A stretch of DNA of 37,647 bases, taken from assembly GCA_964443435.1 (NCBI GenBank), contig CAYUCW010000018.1, forward strand, positions 1 through 37,647. Direction: 5' to 3'. The translations under genes and the position numbers were made by a program. Position 1 is the stretch's first letter. Every line of letters begins with the position of its first letter. Source of the stretch: Pseudaquidulcibacter sp964443435. GTDB lineage: Bacteria; Pseudomonadota; Alphaproteobacteria; Caulobacterales; Aquidulcibacteraceae. Positions 16,140 to 25,901 of this stretch are shown here, piece after piece. The notes beneath the pieces were generated by a model. The model had not been told where the DNA came from, made no database searches, and was given only the letters and a program-made list of their open reading frames with translations.

Positions 16140-18731
16140 CTATTTTTCAAATACCATGAGTTCAGTTAAGCCAGTACGCGCTGGTGAATCATGTTTAAAA
16201 ATTACGCCTATCTTGCTGGTTTTAACTGGCGTAAGTTTAATGCTGTTTACAACGCCAGCAGTAGGCTCTTTTGGGGTGCGGGATAAAACTTCCATTGGTT
16301 TCCAATCGCTGCCATTCCAATAGATTACTGAATATCCTAAGGGTGATTGTACTCCTGCACCATCACCAAAAATATACATATCCACGCGACCAACAGTTTT
16401 TTGAGACCCAAAATCAATCTGAACCCAATCATTTTCATTAGGCGATTCATATGATGTCCAACGATTTCTTGAACTAGGTGAGAAGAAGACCTTTCCGTCA
16501 TTTATTTCTTCAATTTTGTCAAAGCCAGAAGTAAAAGATGCGCTTGCTTTTGGGAATTCTTTATTCCCTGGGTTATATGCAAGATCATCTATATCCGCCA
16601 TAGGTTCAGATAAAGGAAGGGGCGATGTCCCCCAGGCTTCAAGTTCTGATAGGCCAGTAAATGCGCTTTCTTTATGTATAAATGTAAATCGGAATTTTTC
16701 CGTAGAAATAGCATCAGAAAAATTAATAATGTTTGTCCGTCGTCCTTCTGGCTTATCTGGATTTGTTTTATTAACAGGTGCTTTTACCCATTCTCCATTT
16801 TTCCAATATTCAACCATATATTTTTTCGGAGGGCGTAATTTTGCGCCATCATCCAAAAAATAAAGCTTTAGCGATGATACAGGTCTAACTGCACCAAAAT
16901 TAAGTTCTAAGCTATCTGACTTATTAGGCGAGCCTTCCGTGCTCCAGCGATTTGGAGGTGCATTAAGATACCATGCAACGCCATCATTTAGGTTTTGCAA
17001 AGAAGTTTTTGGGTCACTGAATGAAGCTTTAAAATTCGGAAAATATTTTCCTTCATTATTGACCGCGAAATTAAGAGATTTATCCGCATTATACACCGAA
17101 TCAGGTTCAGGGATTTTGACCTCAAGTTTTTTAAGTATTGGCGAATTGCCAGCAATCTTTCCATTGACAATTAGTGTAAGACCAGTTCCTTTATGATAGC
17201 GCTTCCCATCTCTATCCCAAATGATTGATACATCATGACCATGATACGAAATATTATCCATTGCAAAATAATTCCAAGAGTCAGGAATTAAAGGATTTAC
17301 TTCTAAGATATTATCGGCACGTGGACGAAGACCGGCAAGGCCTGTAACAATAAGATCTATGTATGAAGAATGGAAATAATGCTCACTATGTCCGTCCACA
17401 ATCTGCCATGCGCCTGTGTCTGGATTGGCAGCTTCAGCGATATATGGCTTACCATTAAGACGTTGTGTATCAGAGAAAATCTTGAGTAGTTTCACATAAT
17501 CAGCTTTGCTGACATAAGATTGTTCATAATTATTCAGAAGATTTGCCATTGCTTCGAGAGTTTGTGCCGTAGCATAAGGCCATGAATCACCGCTCCAGAC
17601 GCAGCAACGAGGGGTTATCTTGAACTGTGGGTCACGCCTTTCAACGCTAGTTGGCCCATAAGGCGCATAAAAACCATTTGGATCCATAAGCGTCTTCCAC
17701 GCCGCTGCATAGTCGACCTTCGCCTTCGGGTCAGGTAGATTAAATTGCCAAGGTATAAAGCCAATAAGTTCACGACCATATTTGCTTCCTGCGTGAGGGC
17801 CTGTTTGGTAAGTAAGGCTATTGGCTTTTATGTCACCTTGTTCATCATTTGCAAACATATGGAAAAAGTGTTGGCGTTTAGGGTCCCATAAATTAGTTTG
17901 TACTTTATCTCTCAATAAGGCAGCTTTTTGAGAGTATATTTTAGAAGTTTCATCATCACCAATAATTGAAGCCGCGTTTGATATTGCTGTGGCATCACCA
18001 TACATGTATGAATTTAATGTAGGACGAAAGCCTTCTGCACCTCGAAACCAATCCTTAGTCAGGCGAGAATTAATATTGGTTTCCATCCCATCTTGCATAC
18101 CATTCCAAACGAACATTTGTGCCTTTTCATCGAAACGTTCTTTTTCCCAGCCTTCATATTGAGCCTTCATGTCAGGTAGTATTGATCGAAGAAAATCTTT
18201 ATCGCCCCATGTTTGGAAAAGCCCCCACATGCTTGCGCCAAACCAATTGCTATAATTGCGAGGTTGTGCGCCCGGAGTATTAAACCAATAGCGAGCATAA
18301 TCACGTGTGACGCGTTGATCTTTTAACCAACGCATATCCGAAAATTGTAATCCAGCTGGCGCAACAATTGCGCCATATGTGCCAGACCACCATGGGCGAT
18401 CTATAAATTCAGTGACCGAGTATCCATATTCTGGCGAGCCATACACAAAATGCTTTGTCATCATGTCAAAGCGATAATAATAAATCTCATCTATAGATAA
18501 ATCAGGTGTTTCTAGAAACGGCACATTCTTTTTATACCAATCCCAATCCCGATTATCTAGAAAAGTCATTTTATCAAGAATGGCTTGCTTTTGTAATACG
18601 CCATTTACTTGCGAGGCGTCAGCAATAGAGCTAATTTGCTTTTTGGGAGCGGCAATAGCTGCTGACAAAGGAATGCTTGCAACCAAGGCCGAAGTAAATA
18701 GAAGGAATAATTTTTTATAAGAATTAGACAT
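16140..18731 (-). CDS. GH63/MGH1-like (alpha/alpha)6 glycosidase with two discoidin domains
   Basis: Exported 863-residue enzyme. Signal peptide about 1-27 (cut near AIA-AP). The catalytic part (about 60-540) has the (alpha/alpha)6-barrel signatures of the GH63/MGH1-like group: DGMETNINSR in an early helix and CCVWSGDSWPYATAQTLE, matching the W-x-G-x-SWP-x-AT motif, plus DGHSEHYFHSSY. Two F5/8-type discoidin domains follow (about 570-690 and 725-863) and probably bind carbohydrate. The same superfamily includes GH121 beta-L-arabinobiosidase (HypBA2) and GH142 beta-L-arabinofuranosidase, so an arabinose-releasing role is attractive but unproven. Its ATG is one base after the alpha-galactosidase stop, so translation is coupled; the GH43 gene follows. 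Confidence 0.75.
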   Translation of the reverse strand: MSNSYKKLFLLFTSALVASIPLSAAIAAPKKQISSIADASQVNGVLQKQAILDKMTFLDNRDWDWYKKNVPFLETPDLSIDEIYYYRFDMMTKHFVYGSPEYGYSVTEFIDRPWWSGTYGAIVAPAGLQFSDMRWLKDQRVTRDYARYWFNTPGAQPRNYSNWFGASMWGLFQTWGDKDFLRSILPDMKAQYEGWEKERFDEKAQMFVWNGMQDGMETNINSRLTKDWFRGAEGFRPTLNSYMYGDATAISNAASIIGDDETSKIYSQKAALLRDKVQTNLWDPKRQHFFHMFANDEQGDIKANSLTYQTGPHAGSKYGRELIGFIPWQFNLPDPKAKVDYAAAWKTLMDPNGFYAPYGPTSVERRDPQFKITPRCCVWSGDSWPYATAQTLEAMANLLNNYEQSYVSKADYVKLLKIFSDTQRLNGKPYIAEAANPDTGAWQIVDGHSEHYFHSSYIDLIVTGLAGLRPRADNILEVNPLIPDSWNYFAMDNISYHGHDVSIIWDRDGKRYHKGTGLTLIVNGKIAGNSPILKKLEVKIPEPDSVYNADKSLNFAVNNEGKYFPNFKASFSDPKTSLQNLNDGVAWYLNAPPNRWSTEGSPNKSDSLELNFGAVRPVSSLKLYFLDDGAKLRPPKKYMVEYWKNGEWVKAPVNKTNPDKPEGRRTNIINFSDAISTEKFRFTFIHKESAFTGLSELEAWGTSPLPLSEPMADIDDLAYNPGNKEFPKASASFTSGFDKIEEINDGKVFFSPSSRNRWTSYESPNENDWVQIDFGSQKTVGRVDMYIFGDGAGVQSPLGYSVIYWNGSDWKPMEVLSRTPKEPTAGVVNSIKLTPVKTSKIGVIFKHDSPARTGLTELMVFEK

Positions 18732-18732
18732 T

Positions 18733-20253
18733 TTAATAACTTACTTTTAAAACAGCTGAGCCATGTGCTGGTAATTTAACGCTTGTAGTATTGGTTAAAT
18801 CAAGATCTTTACCGCTCCAAACGTCCTTTATCTTTACCGGTTTTCCACCTAATGTAGCCCAATTAACATCTAATATTGCTTCTTCAGTTCCGCGATTAAA
18901 TAGACCAAACACCACGGAATTATCACTTAATTTTTTGCGCCAAATTTCCTTATTATTATTCTTCTGAATCGGAAGTGCTTGAATACCTAATTTATCTTGA
19001 TTAATTGCTATTATTTCACGATGTTTCAGTATTGATAATGTTTCTTCAGACATGCTGCGTAGATCATTACCTAATATTAGTGGCGCAGATAATATTGCCC
19101 ATAAAGACATATGGGTTTTATATTCTTCATAGCTCATACCACCATTGCCGACTTCCAACATATCAGGATCATTCCAGCCATTTGGCCCGCTATAATTAGG
19201 CACACCATTTAAATCAAATCCGATTCTGGACATTGCGGCATAGGTATCTTCAATATCGCCAGTAGTACGCCATAAATGACCGCCAACCTTATTTCCCCAC
19301 TCGCCAACATTGAATCTTCCATATTGGCAAAGGCTATAGATAATATTTCTTTTTGTTGCTTGTAGTGCACTGCCCATTTTTTGATACGTGCGATAAACAG
19401 TATCTTCACTATGATAAAATGCTTCACCCGAGCATAAATCATATTTAAGATAATCTACGCCCCAAGCAGCAAAGGTTTTTGCGTCTTGCTCGACATGACC
19501 GTAAGAACCTTCATAGCCAGCACAAGATTTTGGACCAGGTGATGAGTAAAGACCTAGTTTCAAACCTTTAGAATGTAGGTAATCGGCCAAATCTTTCATA
19601 TCAGGGAAATGTGCATTTGGTTGCAATTCGCCGCTTGAATTTCTAACACCTTGCCAGCCATCATCAATATTCACATATATATAACCGGCATCTCTTAGGC
19701 CAGAGCTGACCATTGCATCAGCAATTTCACGGATAGTCTTATCGTCAATTTTATCGGCAAATTTATTCCAAGAGCTCCAGCCCATTGGAGGAGTTTGTGT
19801 AAGCGGGAGTGGTTTTAAGACTTTACGCGGCGGAAGGGTCTCTTTGCGGAAATCAAGTGATTTTAATTGTTCATTTGATGCAGGCTTGGCATGAATATCA
19901 AACTCCCTATCCCATATTCTTCCTTTAAAATGTAATTTATCGCCGTCCATTTTAACAAAAATAGGATATTCAGGAACTCGCATATTTCCATTAAATAGTC
20001 GAAAATGCAGCCTATTGCCATCTATTTGAATGTCTTGCATTTCAAGATCGCCGTACCATTTAGAAGTTACAATGCCTTTATATTTATTGCCAATTCTCGT
20101 TATAACTATTTTCGTAAACTGTGGCATATCAGTGCCATCTTCTATTACCCAGCCGCCTGTTGGCGGTGCCGCAAATGTATAATTTACATGTAGGAAATTG
20201 AAAGAAATTATCGTCGCAATCGCCAATTTTTGACGTAATTTTAGTTGTTTCAT
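18733..20253 (-). CDS. GH27 alpha-galactosidase, exported
   Basis: Retaining alpha-galactosidase, 506 residues from ATG 20253 (AAAGAAAG upstream; preferred to 20289, which would extend a good signal peptide). Signal peptide about 1-28 (cut near TFA-AP). Residues about 33-125 form a small extra beta domain. The GH27 (beta/alpha)8 barrel begins at PPMGWSSWNKF (about 155). The nucleophile is Asp272 in YLKYDLC and the acid/base lies in GWNDPDMLEVGNGG (Asp362 region). A C-terminal beta-sandwich ends the protein. It is the first gene of a three-glycosidase operon. Extensins carry alpha-galactose on serine, an obvious target given the rest of the locus. Beta-L-arabinopyranosidase, a known GH27 side activity, is an alternative. 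Confidence 0.9.
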   Translation of the reverse strand: MKQLKLRQKLAIATIISFNFLHVNYTFAAPPTGGWVIEDGTDMPQFTKIVITRIGNKYKGIVTSKWYGDLEMQDIQIDGNRLHFRLFNGNMRVPEYPIFVKMDGDKLHFKGRIWDREFDIHAKPASNEQLKSLDFRKETLPPRKVLKPLPLTQTPPMGWSSWNKFADKIDDKTIREIADAMVSSGLRDAGYIYVNIDDGWQGVRNSSGELQPNAHFPDMKDLADYLHSKGLKLGLYSSPGPKSCAGYEGSYGHVEQDAKTFAAWGVDYLKYDLCSGEAFYHSEDTVYRTYQKMGSALQATKRNIIYSLCQYGRFNVGEWGNKVGGHLWRTTGDIEDTYAAMSRIGFDLNGVPNYSGPNGWNDPDMLEVGNGGMSYEEYKTHMSLWAILSAPLILGNDLRSMSEETLSILKHREIIAINQDKLGIQALPIQKNNNKEIWRKKLSDNSVVFGLFNRGTEEAILDVNWATLGGKPVKIKDVWSGKDLDLTNTTSVKLPAHGSAVLKVSY

Positions 20254-20369
20254 ATCGATACTTTCTTTTAAAAATAAATTTTTAAGCAAGACAAAACGAA
20301 ACCATAATTTTCATTTAAATAATAAGTAATTAAAAAAACAATATGTAGTGTTTTATAAGCTTGCTTACT

Positions 20370-20390
20370 TGTCAATATATTATACGATAT
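20370..20390 (-). promoter_or_regulatory. Operator copy and -35 box of the glycosidase operon
   Basis: On the minus strand ATATCGTATAATATAT (20390-20375) runs directly into TTGACA (20375-20370), the same arrangement as in front of the receptor gene. No good -10 box is seen 16-18 bases further on, so the start point is uncertain. The leader would be about 90-100 bases. Confidence 0.5.
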
Positions 20391-20500
20391 ACAAAAATAT
20401 GGATAATGTAAACTAGAATTTATCAGAATGATTTAATTAAAAGGAGCTGATTATTGTACGAAAGATTTTATTAACATGACATTTGCATTTAATATATAAT

Positions 20501-20546
20501 ATATCGTATAATATTTATTGACTGAGTAATATATTTGTTTTACTAT
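20501..20546 (+). promoter_or_regulatory. S9 peptidase operon promoter with operator copy
   Basis: ATATCGTATAATATTT (20501-20516) is followed by TTGACT (20518-20523), a 17-base spacer and TACTAT (20541-20546). Predicted start is near 20553. Confidence 0.6.
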
Positions 20547-20788
20547 AGGGCATCTCCAAGAAACGCTGGAATAGTCTTATAATTTAAAACTAGACCCTAA
20601 GCTGTTTTTAGCGGAGTTTATGCAAGTATTTTATGGCGTTAAAGGGCGTTCAGTATTCTATATTTTATAACAATATTGGGCAGAAGCTCTGTTTAATATC
20701 GGCATTTTTAAGTTTGGTGCGGCGGCATAATTAGATTTCCTTCCCTAATTGTGTTGTCGCATCTCTATTTTTATTTAAGAGAATACAT

Positions 20789-23068
20789 GTGAATAAGCTT
20801 TACCCTTCTATATTTGCCAGTCTAATTTTAGTTGCAGCGCCTGTATTTGCAGGCGATGTAAAAACTGCCTCTATAAATTCACAAAATGAAAAACTAGACA
20901 AGGCAACTATTCTTAAGAATGCAGAAAAGTTTTTATCGCAAAACTTACGTAAATTGGTTTTAAATGATAATCTTAATGCGACTTTTGCCGAAAATGGAAA
21001 TTTGGTTTTATTTCGTAAGGGTCCTGAAGGTGGCGGTAGCATTTATATCTATGACCCAGCAATAAATTCAAATCCCGTTGAGCTTGTAACTGAACAAGAA
21101 ATTGCAAATAAAATTGAAGAAAAAATTGGTATTAAATCTATAGAGCTTAGGCTTGTTCCTATTGATTATTTTGCGGACGAAAAGCTTTTGCAAGTTTCCG
21201 CGCATGGTCGAAAATGGAAGTATAATTTAACAAATAAAAGTATTGAACAGCTTCCAATTGAAACAAATTCTGGCATCTCTCCAGATGGAAAATTTAAGGT
21301 TTTTGCTAGAAACTATAATTTATGGTTAGTTGATTTACGTACAGATAAAGAAATACCAATTACAAATAATGGTAACTTTGATAATAGATATGGACAGAAT
21401 TATCCTTTATTGGGCGATATTGTTGCGAAAAATACTGATGAACCAACTGAGCCTGCAAACATAAGTTGGTCTGAAGATTCAAAATCTTTCATTACATATC
21501 GGCTAGAAAGAAACGATTCCAATATTTGGGAAGCTGTCCAACAAAACCCGATTGGAAGTCAATTTCCAAGAAGCTTTAAATTTGTTTACCCAACTGCTGG
21601 AGCAAAAAAAGTACCTTTAGTAAAACCGCTTTTGGTTGAAATTGTAAATGGTAAGCCTGTGATTAATGAATTGGCGGTTCCGTCTACTGAATTATTATGG
21701 CCTGGTGATCCACCATTATATTGGAGTAAATCAGGAAAGATTTTTTATGAATGGTCTAAGCGCGGTTATAGTGAATTGGCGCTTTATGAAATCGATAAAA
21801 CTACAAAAAATATTGCTTTATTAGCAAAAGAAACTGCATATCCAATTATAACTGTTACATCTTCCTCAATTCGTGGTTCTGATGAATTAGGAGGTGCATT
21901 AATTATTTCGGAAAAAACCGATTGGGCACAATTATATCTTACCAAGTTTGGAGAAAATCCAGACTCACGTAAAGCGCTTACAAATGGTCAGTGGGAAGTG
22001 GCAGAAATTCAACAAATAGACCAAAATAAGAATATATTTATAAGTGGAATTGGCCGTGAAAAAGGTGTGAATCCATATTATCGCGCACTCTATAAAGTAA
22101 ATTTAAATGGCAAAATGGACATTTTGACTCCTGAACCTTTAGACCATGAAACTATTATATCTTCAAATGGCAAATATATTATCGATAAAATGTCAGCAGC
22201 AAATGTGCCGACAAAAACTTTAGTACGCAATGGACAAAATGGAAGTATAATTTTTGAATTAGGTGAAGCAGACGCATCGCAATTATATAAAGAAGGATTT
22301 ACCGCACCAGAAATATTCGAAACATTAGCAGATGATGGCAAGACAAAGCTTTATGCTACAATATTCCGTCCTGCAAATTTTAATCCAAACTTTAAATATC
22401 CAATTATTGAAAATGTATATACTGGACCAACTACGCATATTTTTGGTGAGACTTTCTCAGATAATATATTCACAAGCACCAATTATATAGCGCAATTGGG
22501 TGCGATTGTAGTTACAATAGATGGACGCGGAACTTCGCAAAGAGGCAAAGAGTTTAGGTCAAGTGCTTACCAAAATTTGGGTGAAGTTGGTGTTGATGAT
22601 CATATTCATGTAATAAAAGAAATTGCGAAAAAATATAAATATATCGACCTAAACAGGGTTGGGGTTTATGGTGGTTCAGCCGGTGGATATGATACCGCGC
22701 GATTTTTACTTCGCCGCCCAGATTTCTATAAGGTTGGTGTGGCTTCATCTGGAAATCATGATCTAAGATTAGATAAAGCATGGTGGCCAGAAGTATCAAT
22801 GGGTATTGCGGAAGACGCAGTTTGGGAAAAAAATTCCAATATATCTGTTGCAAAAAATTTAAAAGGTAAGCTTATGTTAGTGCATGGGGACATCGACGAT
22901 AATGTTCCTGTTACTGCAACTCTAAGGCTTTCTAAGGCACTAATTGATGCAGGGAAGCCGCATGAAGTGGTTATTCTTCCAAACACAAATCACGCAGTAT
23001 ATCAGCCATATTTTTGGCAAAAATTATCAGGGTTTTTCTTAGATAATTTAATTAATGAAAACAAATAA
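20789..23068 (+). CDS. S9 family dipeptidyl-peptidase IV-like enzyme
   Basis: Exported serine peptidase of the prolyl-oligopeptidase/DPP-IV family, 759 residues. GTG start with AAGAGAA upstream. Signal peptide about 1-21 (cut near VFA-GD). Residues about 60-500 form the beta-propeller domain, and the alpha/beta-hydrolase domain follows. The triad is visible: Ser630 in VYGGSAGGYD, Asp703 in HGDIDDNVP and His735 in NTNHAVYQP. DPP-IV enzymes release X-Pro dipeptides from N-termini, and some tolerate hydroxyproline. In a locus with Hyp catabolism this would shorten proline/Hyp-rich peptides in the periplasm. It is the first gene of an operon with the DUF5695 gene 15 bases downstream. Confidence 0.88.
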   Translation: MNKLYPSIFASLILVAAPVFAGDVKTASINSQNEKLDKATILKNAEKFLSQNLRKLVLNDNLNATFAENGNLVLFRKGPEGGGSIYIYDPAINSNPVELVTEQEIANKIEEKIGIKSIELRLVPIDYFADEKLLQVSAHGRKWKYNLTNKSIEQLPIETNSGISPDGKFKVFARNYNLWLVDLRTDKEIPITNNGNFDNRYGQNYPLLGDIVAKNTDEPTEPANISWSEDSKSFITYRLERNDSNIWEAVQQNPIGSQFPRSFKFVYPTAGAKKVPLVKPLLVEIVNGKPVINELAVPSTELLWPGDPPLYWSKSGKIFYEWSKRGYSELALYEIDKTTKNIALLAKETAYPIITVTSSSIRGSDELGGALIISEKTDWAQLYLTKFGENPDSRKALTNGQWEVAEIQQIDQNKNIFISGIGREKGVNPYYRALYKVNLNGKMDILTPEPLDHETIISSNGKYIIDKMSAANVPTKTLVRNGQNGSIIFELGEADASQLYKEGFTAPEIFETLADDGKTKLYATIFRPANFNPNFKYPIIENVYTGPTTHIFGETFSDNIFTSTNYIAQLGAIVVTIDGRGTSQRGKEFRSSAYQNLGEVGVDDHIHVIKEIAKKYKYIDLNRVGVYGGSAGGYDTARFLLRRPDFYKVGVASSGNHDLRLDKAWWPEVSMGIAEDAVWEKNSNISVAKNLKGKLMLVHGDIDDNVPVTATLRLSKALIDAGKPHEVVILPNTNHAVYQPYFWQKLSGFFLDNLINENK

Positions 23069-23083
23069 TTCCGGAGAAAAAGC

Positions 23084-25876
23084 ATGAAATTAAAACGTCG
23101 CATTAAATACGAAATATTATTAGCTTGCCTATTAATTCCAAGCTTAACGCCGATTATTAGTTATGCACAAACTAATCAAAGCACAGCCCTAAATTCAGAT
23201 TTAAAGATAGCTGATAATAAAGTAATTTCATTGCAAACAAATGATTTTAATTTGCTTTTCCAAGAAAATTCACAAACCTTAGTCGCTTTGCGCCCAAAAT
23301 CACTAAAAGATAGTTTTGACTTTGTGCCATCAAATCGTTTTATAAAGCGCTTGAAAGATGGGAATTACCGAATTGGCGATATTGACTTACGCATAAGGGC
23401 AGAAGGCGCAATTGAGTGGCAAGATTACTCAACAGCCTTTAAGCGTGCGCCTGTGATTTCACTTCCAAAATCAGCAAATGATTTATTATATGCCGATATA
23501 ACTCCAAGTCTTGGGAATGGGTTTCCATTACAAGTTTTAAGAAAATGGCGCGTTATTGATGGTAAATTGGGCCTAGAATTCGTCATTTCTAATAAAACGA
23601 ATAAATCTATTGAAGTCGGCGGACTTGGCATTCCTATGATTTTCGATAATATTATTTCTGGAAGGCATTTAGATGAAGCCCATGAAAAAGCTTCATTCTA
23701 TGATCCATATATTGGTATGGATGCAGGTTATTTACAGGTGACAAAACTAAACGGCAAAGGTCCGGCATTGTTAGTGCTTCCTGAAAAAGGTACTCCTTTT
23801 GAATTATATAAGCCAATATTAGATCGCAAGGATAAAGAAGGCAAACCGTTAATTTATAATGATAGCGAGTCAAGAAATATGACCTTCGAAGGCTTTTATC
23901 AATGGATGGTTGCTTCTAAAGGGTTTGCTGATACTGATTGGAAAAATGCAAAGCAATGGAATGAACCAAGCTCTTTTATTCTAAAACCTAACGAAGAAAA
24001 AAGAATTGGTGTAAGATTTGTTCTTTCGCCAAATATTAGGGCAATCGAAGATACTTTGATTAAAAATAATCGCCCAGTAGCAATTGGCTTACCAGGATAT
24101 GTAGTTCCAATGGATTTGCCAGCAGACCTTATGCTTAAATCCCCGCATAAAATAGCTTCAATGGAAGTCTATCCTAAAGGGGCAATGGAAGTTTCAAGTC
24201 AAAATAGTGGCACTGGCGAATGGAAAAAATTCCATATAAAAGGAAAAATTCTTGGTGATGCCCGTTTAGAAATTAAATATACAGACGGAAGCCTTCAAAC
24301 TATTCATTATAATATTGTTAAGCCTCAAAAAGAAATATTGGCTGATTTGGGCAAATTTTCATTTTCTAAATCATGGTATGAAAATAAAGACGATAAATTT
24401 GGCCGTAGCCCTTCAATTATGACTTATGACAATGAAGCAAAAAAGATTGTTACAAGTGATAGCAGGGTTTGGGTATCTGGGCTTTCTGATGAAGGTGGCG
24501 CTGGCGCATGGTTGGCCGCTATAATGAAGCAATTGGATAATCCAAATATTGAAGAAGTTACCAAATTTGAAGAATTTGCAAATAAAACTTTATGGGGCAA
24601 AATCCAAACTTCTGAAGGCGAAGATAAATATGGGGTTCGTAAATCAGTATTTTATTATGACCCTGATAATATGCCAGCTGGAACTTATGATGCCGATGCA
24701 AATTGGAAAACTTGGTCTGCTTGGAATAAAAAGGCCGCCGCAGATTTAGGGCGTTCATATAATTATCCGCATGTTTCTGCCGCTTGGTGGGTTTTATACC
24801 GCTTAGGTCGTTATCAAAATGGTATTATTTCTGCTCAAACTTGGCAAGAATACCTAATTCGTTCAGGTGAAACCATAAAGGCAATGATGACAAAAGCGCC
24901 TTATTATACTCAATTTGGACAAATGGAAGGTGATGTATTTGTCTATGTTCTGGACGATTTAAAGCGTGAAGGCGCAACTGACCCTAAGTTCCAGGAATTG
25001 GCAAATGAAGTTGAGAAACTTATGAAATCACGTGCCGATCATTGGAATACAATTAAGTACCCATTCGGTTCTGAAATGCCATGGGATTCAACCGGACAGG
25101 CTGAAGTCTATATGTGGATGAAATATTTTAATTTCCCTGAAAAACTAGATGTAACACGTGAAGTTATTCTTGCATATGATCCTTTAATTCCGCATTGGGG
25201 TTATAATGGTTCGGCGCGTCGTTTCTGGGATTTCCTATACGCAGGCAAGCTTTCTAGAATTGAAAGACAATTGCATCATTATGGATCTTCTTTAAACGCA
25301 GTACCATTATTTGATGCCTATCGGTCTAATCCTGAAGACGTGCATTTATTGCGTGTTGCCTATGGAGGCTTAATGGGTTCAATTACTAATATTGATAAAG
25401 ATGGTTTTGGCTCCGCTGCCTTTCACTCATTTCCAGATGCAATGAAATGGGATGCAATAACTGGTGACTATGGCATGAGCCTTTATGGGCACATTGTTGC
25501 TTCTGCTTCATATTTGGTAAAAGATAAGAAATTCGGTTATTTAGGCTTTGGTGGCTTATTAAGTGAAAACCAAGACATAATTAAGCTTGAACCACGTGAT
25601 AGTGCACGTAAAAGAGTATTCATCGCGCCAATTGGCCTTTGGGTAACATTAGATGCAGGGACTTTAAACTCTGTTGAGTATAATGCTAAATCTAAAGAGG
25701 TAAGTCTGTTTCTTGATGCAGCAGATGCCAATACAGCAAATGCATATTTAAATTTGCAAAACACTATTAATAATGAAACTAAATTTATTATTGAAGAGCA
25801 AATAGTAAATGGCGCTTATAAAATTAATCTCGGTAGCTCAATTACTAAGCTTAAGATACTGAGCGTTAAAAAATAA
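23084..25876 (+). CDS. Exported DUF5695-like protein, candidate glycosidase
   Basis: A 930-residue protein with a signal peptide (about 1-29, cut near SYA-QT) and GGAG at a good distance before ATG. It resembles the DUF5695 family of uncharacterised proteins found beside polysaccharide-degrading genes. The N-terminal half is beta-rich (about 40-420). The second half (about 540-850) is helical with Trp/Tyr-rich segments such as YPHVSAAWWVLYRLGRY, PWDSTGQAEVYMW and HWGYNGSARRFWDF, the look of an (alpha/alpha)6 toroid, and a short beta domain ends it. Acidic residues in GQMEGDVF and PWDSTGQAE are candidate catalytic groups. No function is established to my knowledge. Co-transcription with a proline-specific peptidase and the shared operator point to a role on the same glycoprotein. 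Confidence 0.7.
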   Translation: MKLKRRIKYEILLACLLIPSLTPIISYAQTNQSTALNSDLKIADNKVISLQTNDFNLLFQENSQTLVALRPKSLKDSFDFVPSNRFIKRLKDGNYRIGDIDLRIRAEGAIEWQDYSTAFKRAPVISLPKSANDLLYADITPSLGNGFPLQVLRKWRVIDGKLGLEFVISNKTNKSIEVGGLGIPMIFDNIISGRHLDEAHEKASFYDPYIGMDAGYLQVTKLNGKGPALLVLPEKGTPFELYKPILDRKDKEGKPLIYNDSESRNMTFEGFYQWMVASKGFADTDWKNAKQWNEPSSFILKPNEEKRIGVRFVLSPNIRAIEDTLIKNNRPVAIGLPGYVVPMDLPADLMLKSPHKIASMEVYPKGAMEVSSQNSGTGEWKKFHIKGKILGDARLEIKYTDGSLQTIHYNIVKPQKEILADLGKFSFSKSWYENKDDKFGRSPSIMTYDNEAKKIVTSDSRVWVSGLSDEGGAGAWLAAIMKQLDNPNIEEVTKFEEFANKTLWGKIQTSEGEDKYGVRKSVFYYDPDNMPAGTYDADANWKTWSAWNKKAAADLGRSYNYPHVSAAWWVLYRLGRYQNGIISAQTWQEYLIRSGETIKAMMTKAPYYTQFGQMEGDVFVYVLDDLKREGATDPKFQELANEVEKLMKSRADHWNTIKYPFGSEMPWDSTGQAEVYMWMKYFNFPEKLDVTREVILAYDPLIPHWGYNGSARRFWDFLYAGKLSRIERQLHHYGSSLNAVPLFDAYRSNPEDVHLLRVAYGGLMGSITNIDKDGFGSAAFHSFPDAMKWDAITGDYGMSLYGHIVASASYLVKDKKFGYLGFGGLLSENQDIIKLEPRDSARKRVFIAPIGLWVTLDAGTLNSVEYNAKSKEVSLFLDAADANTANAYLNLQNTINNETKFIIEEQIVNGAYKINLGSSITKLKILSVKK

Positions 25877-25901
25877 AATTAATGCCATAATTTATTATTA
25901 T

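Larger units (their letters stand above)
20254..20788. other. Divergent intergenic region, glycosidase operon / S9 peptidase operon
   Basis: About 535 bases without a convincing gene. It contains two copies of the shared operator in opposite orientation, one for each operon (20375-20390 and 20501-20516). To the right is an unusually long predicted leader (about 20553-20788) before the peptidase GTG. The leader has a weak stem AATTAG..CTAATT near 20731-20752 and no recognisable riboswitch. I see no small ORF with a good ribosome-binding site. Confidence 0.55.
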
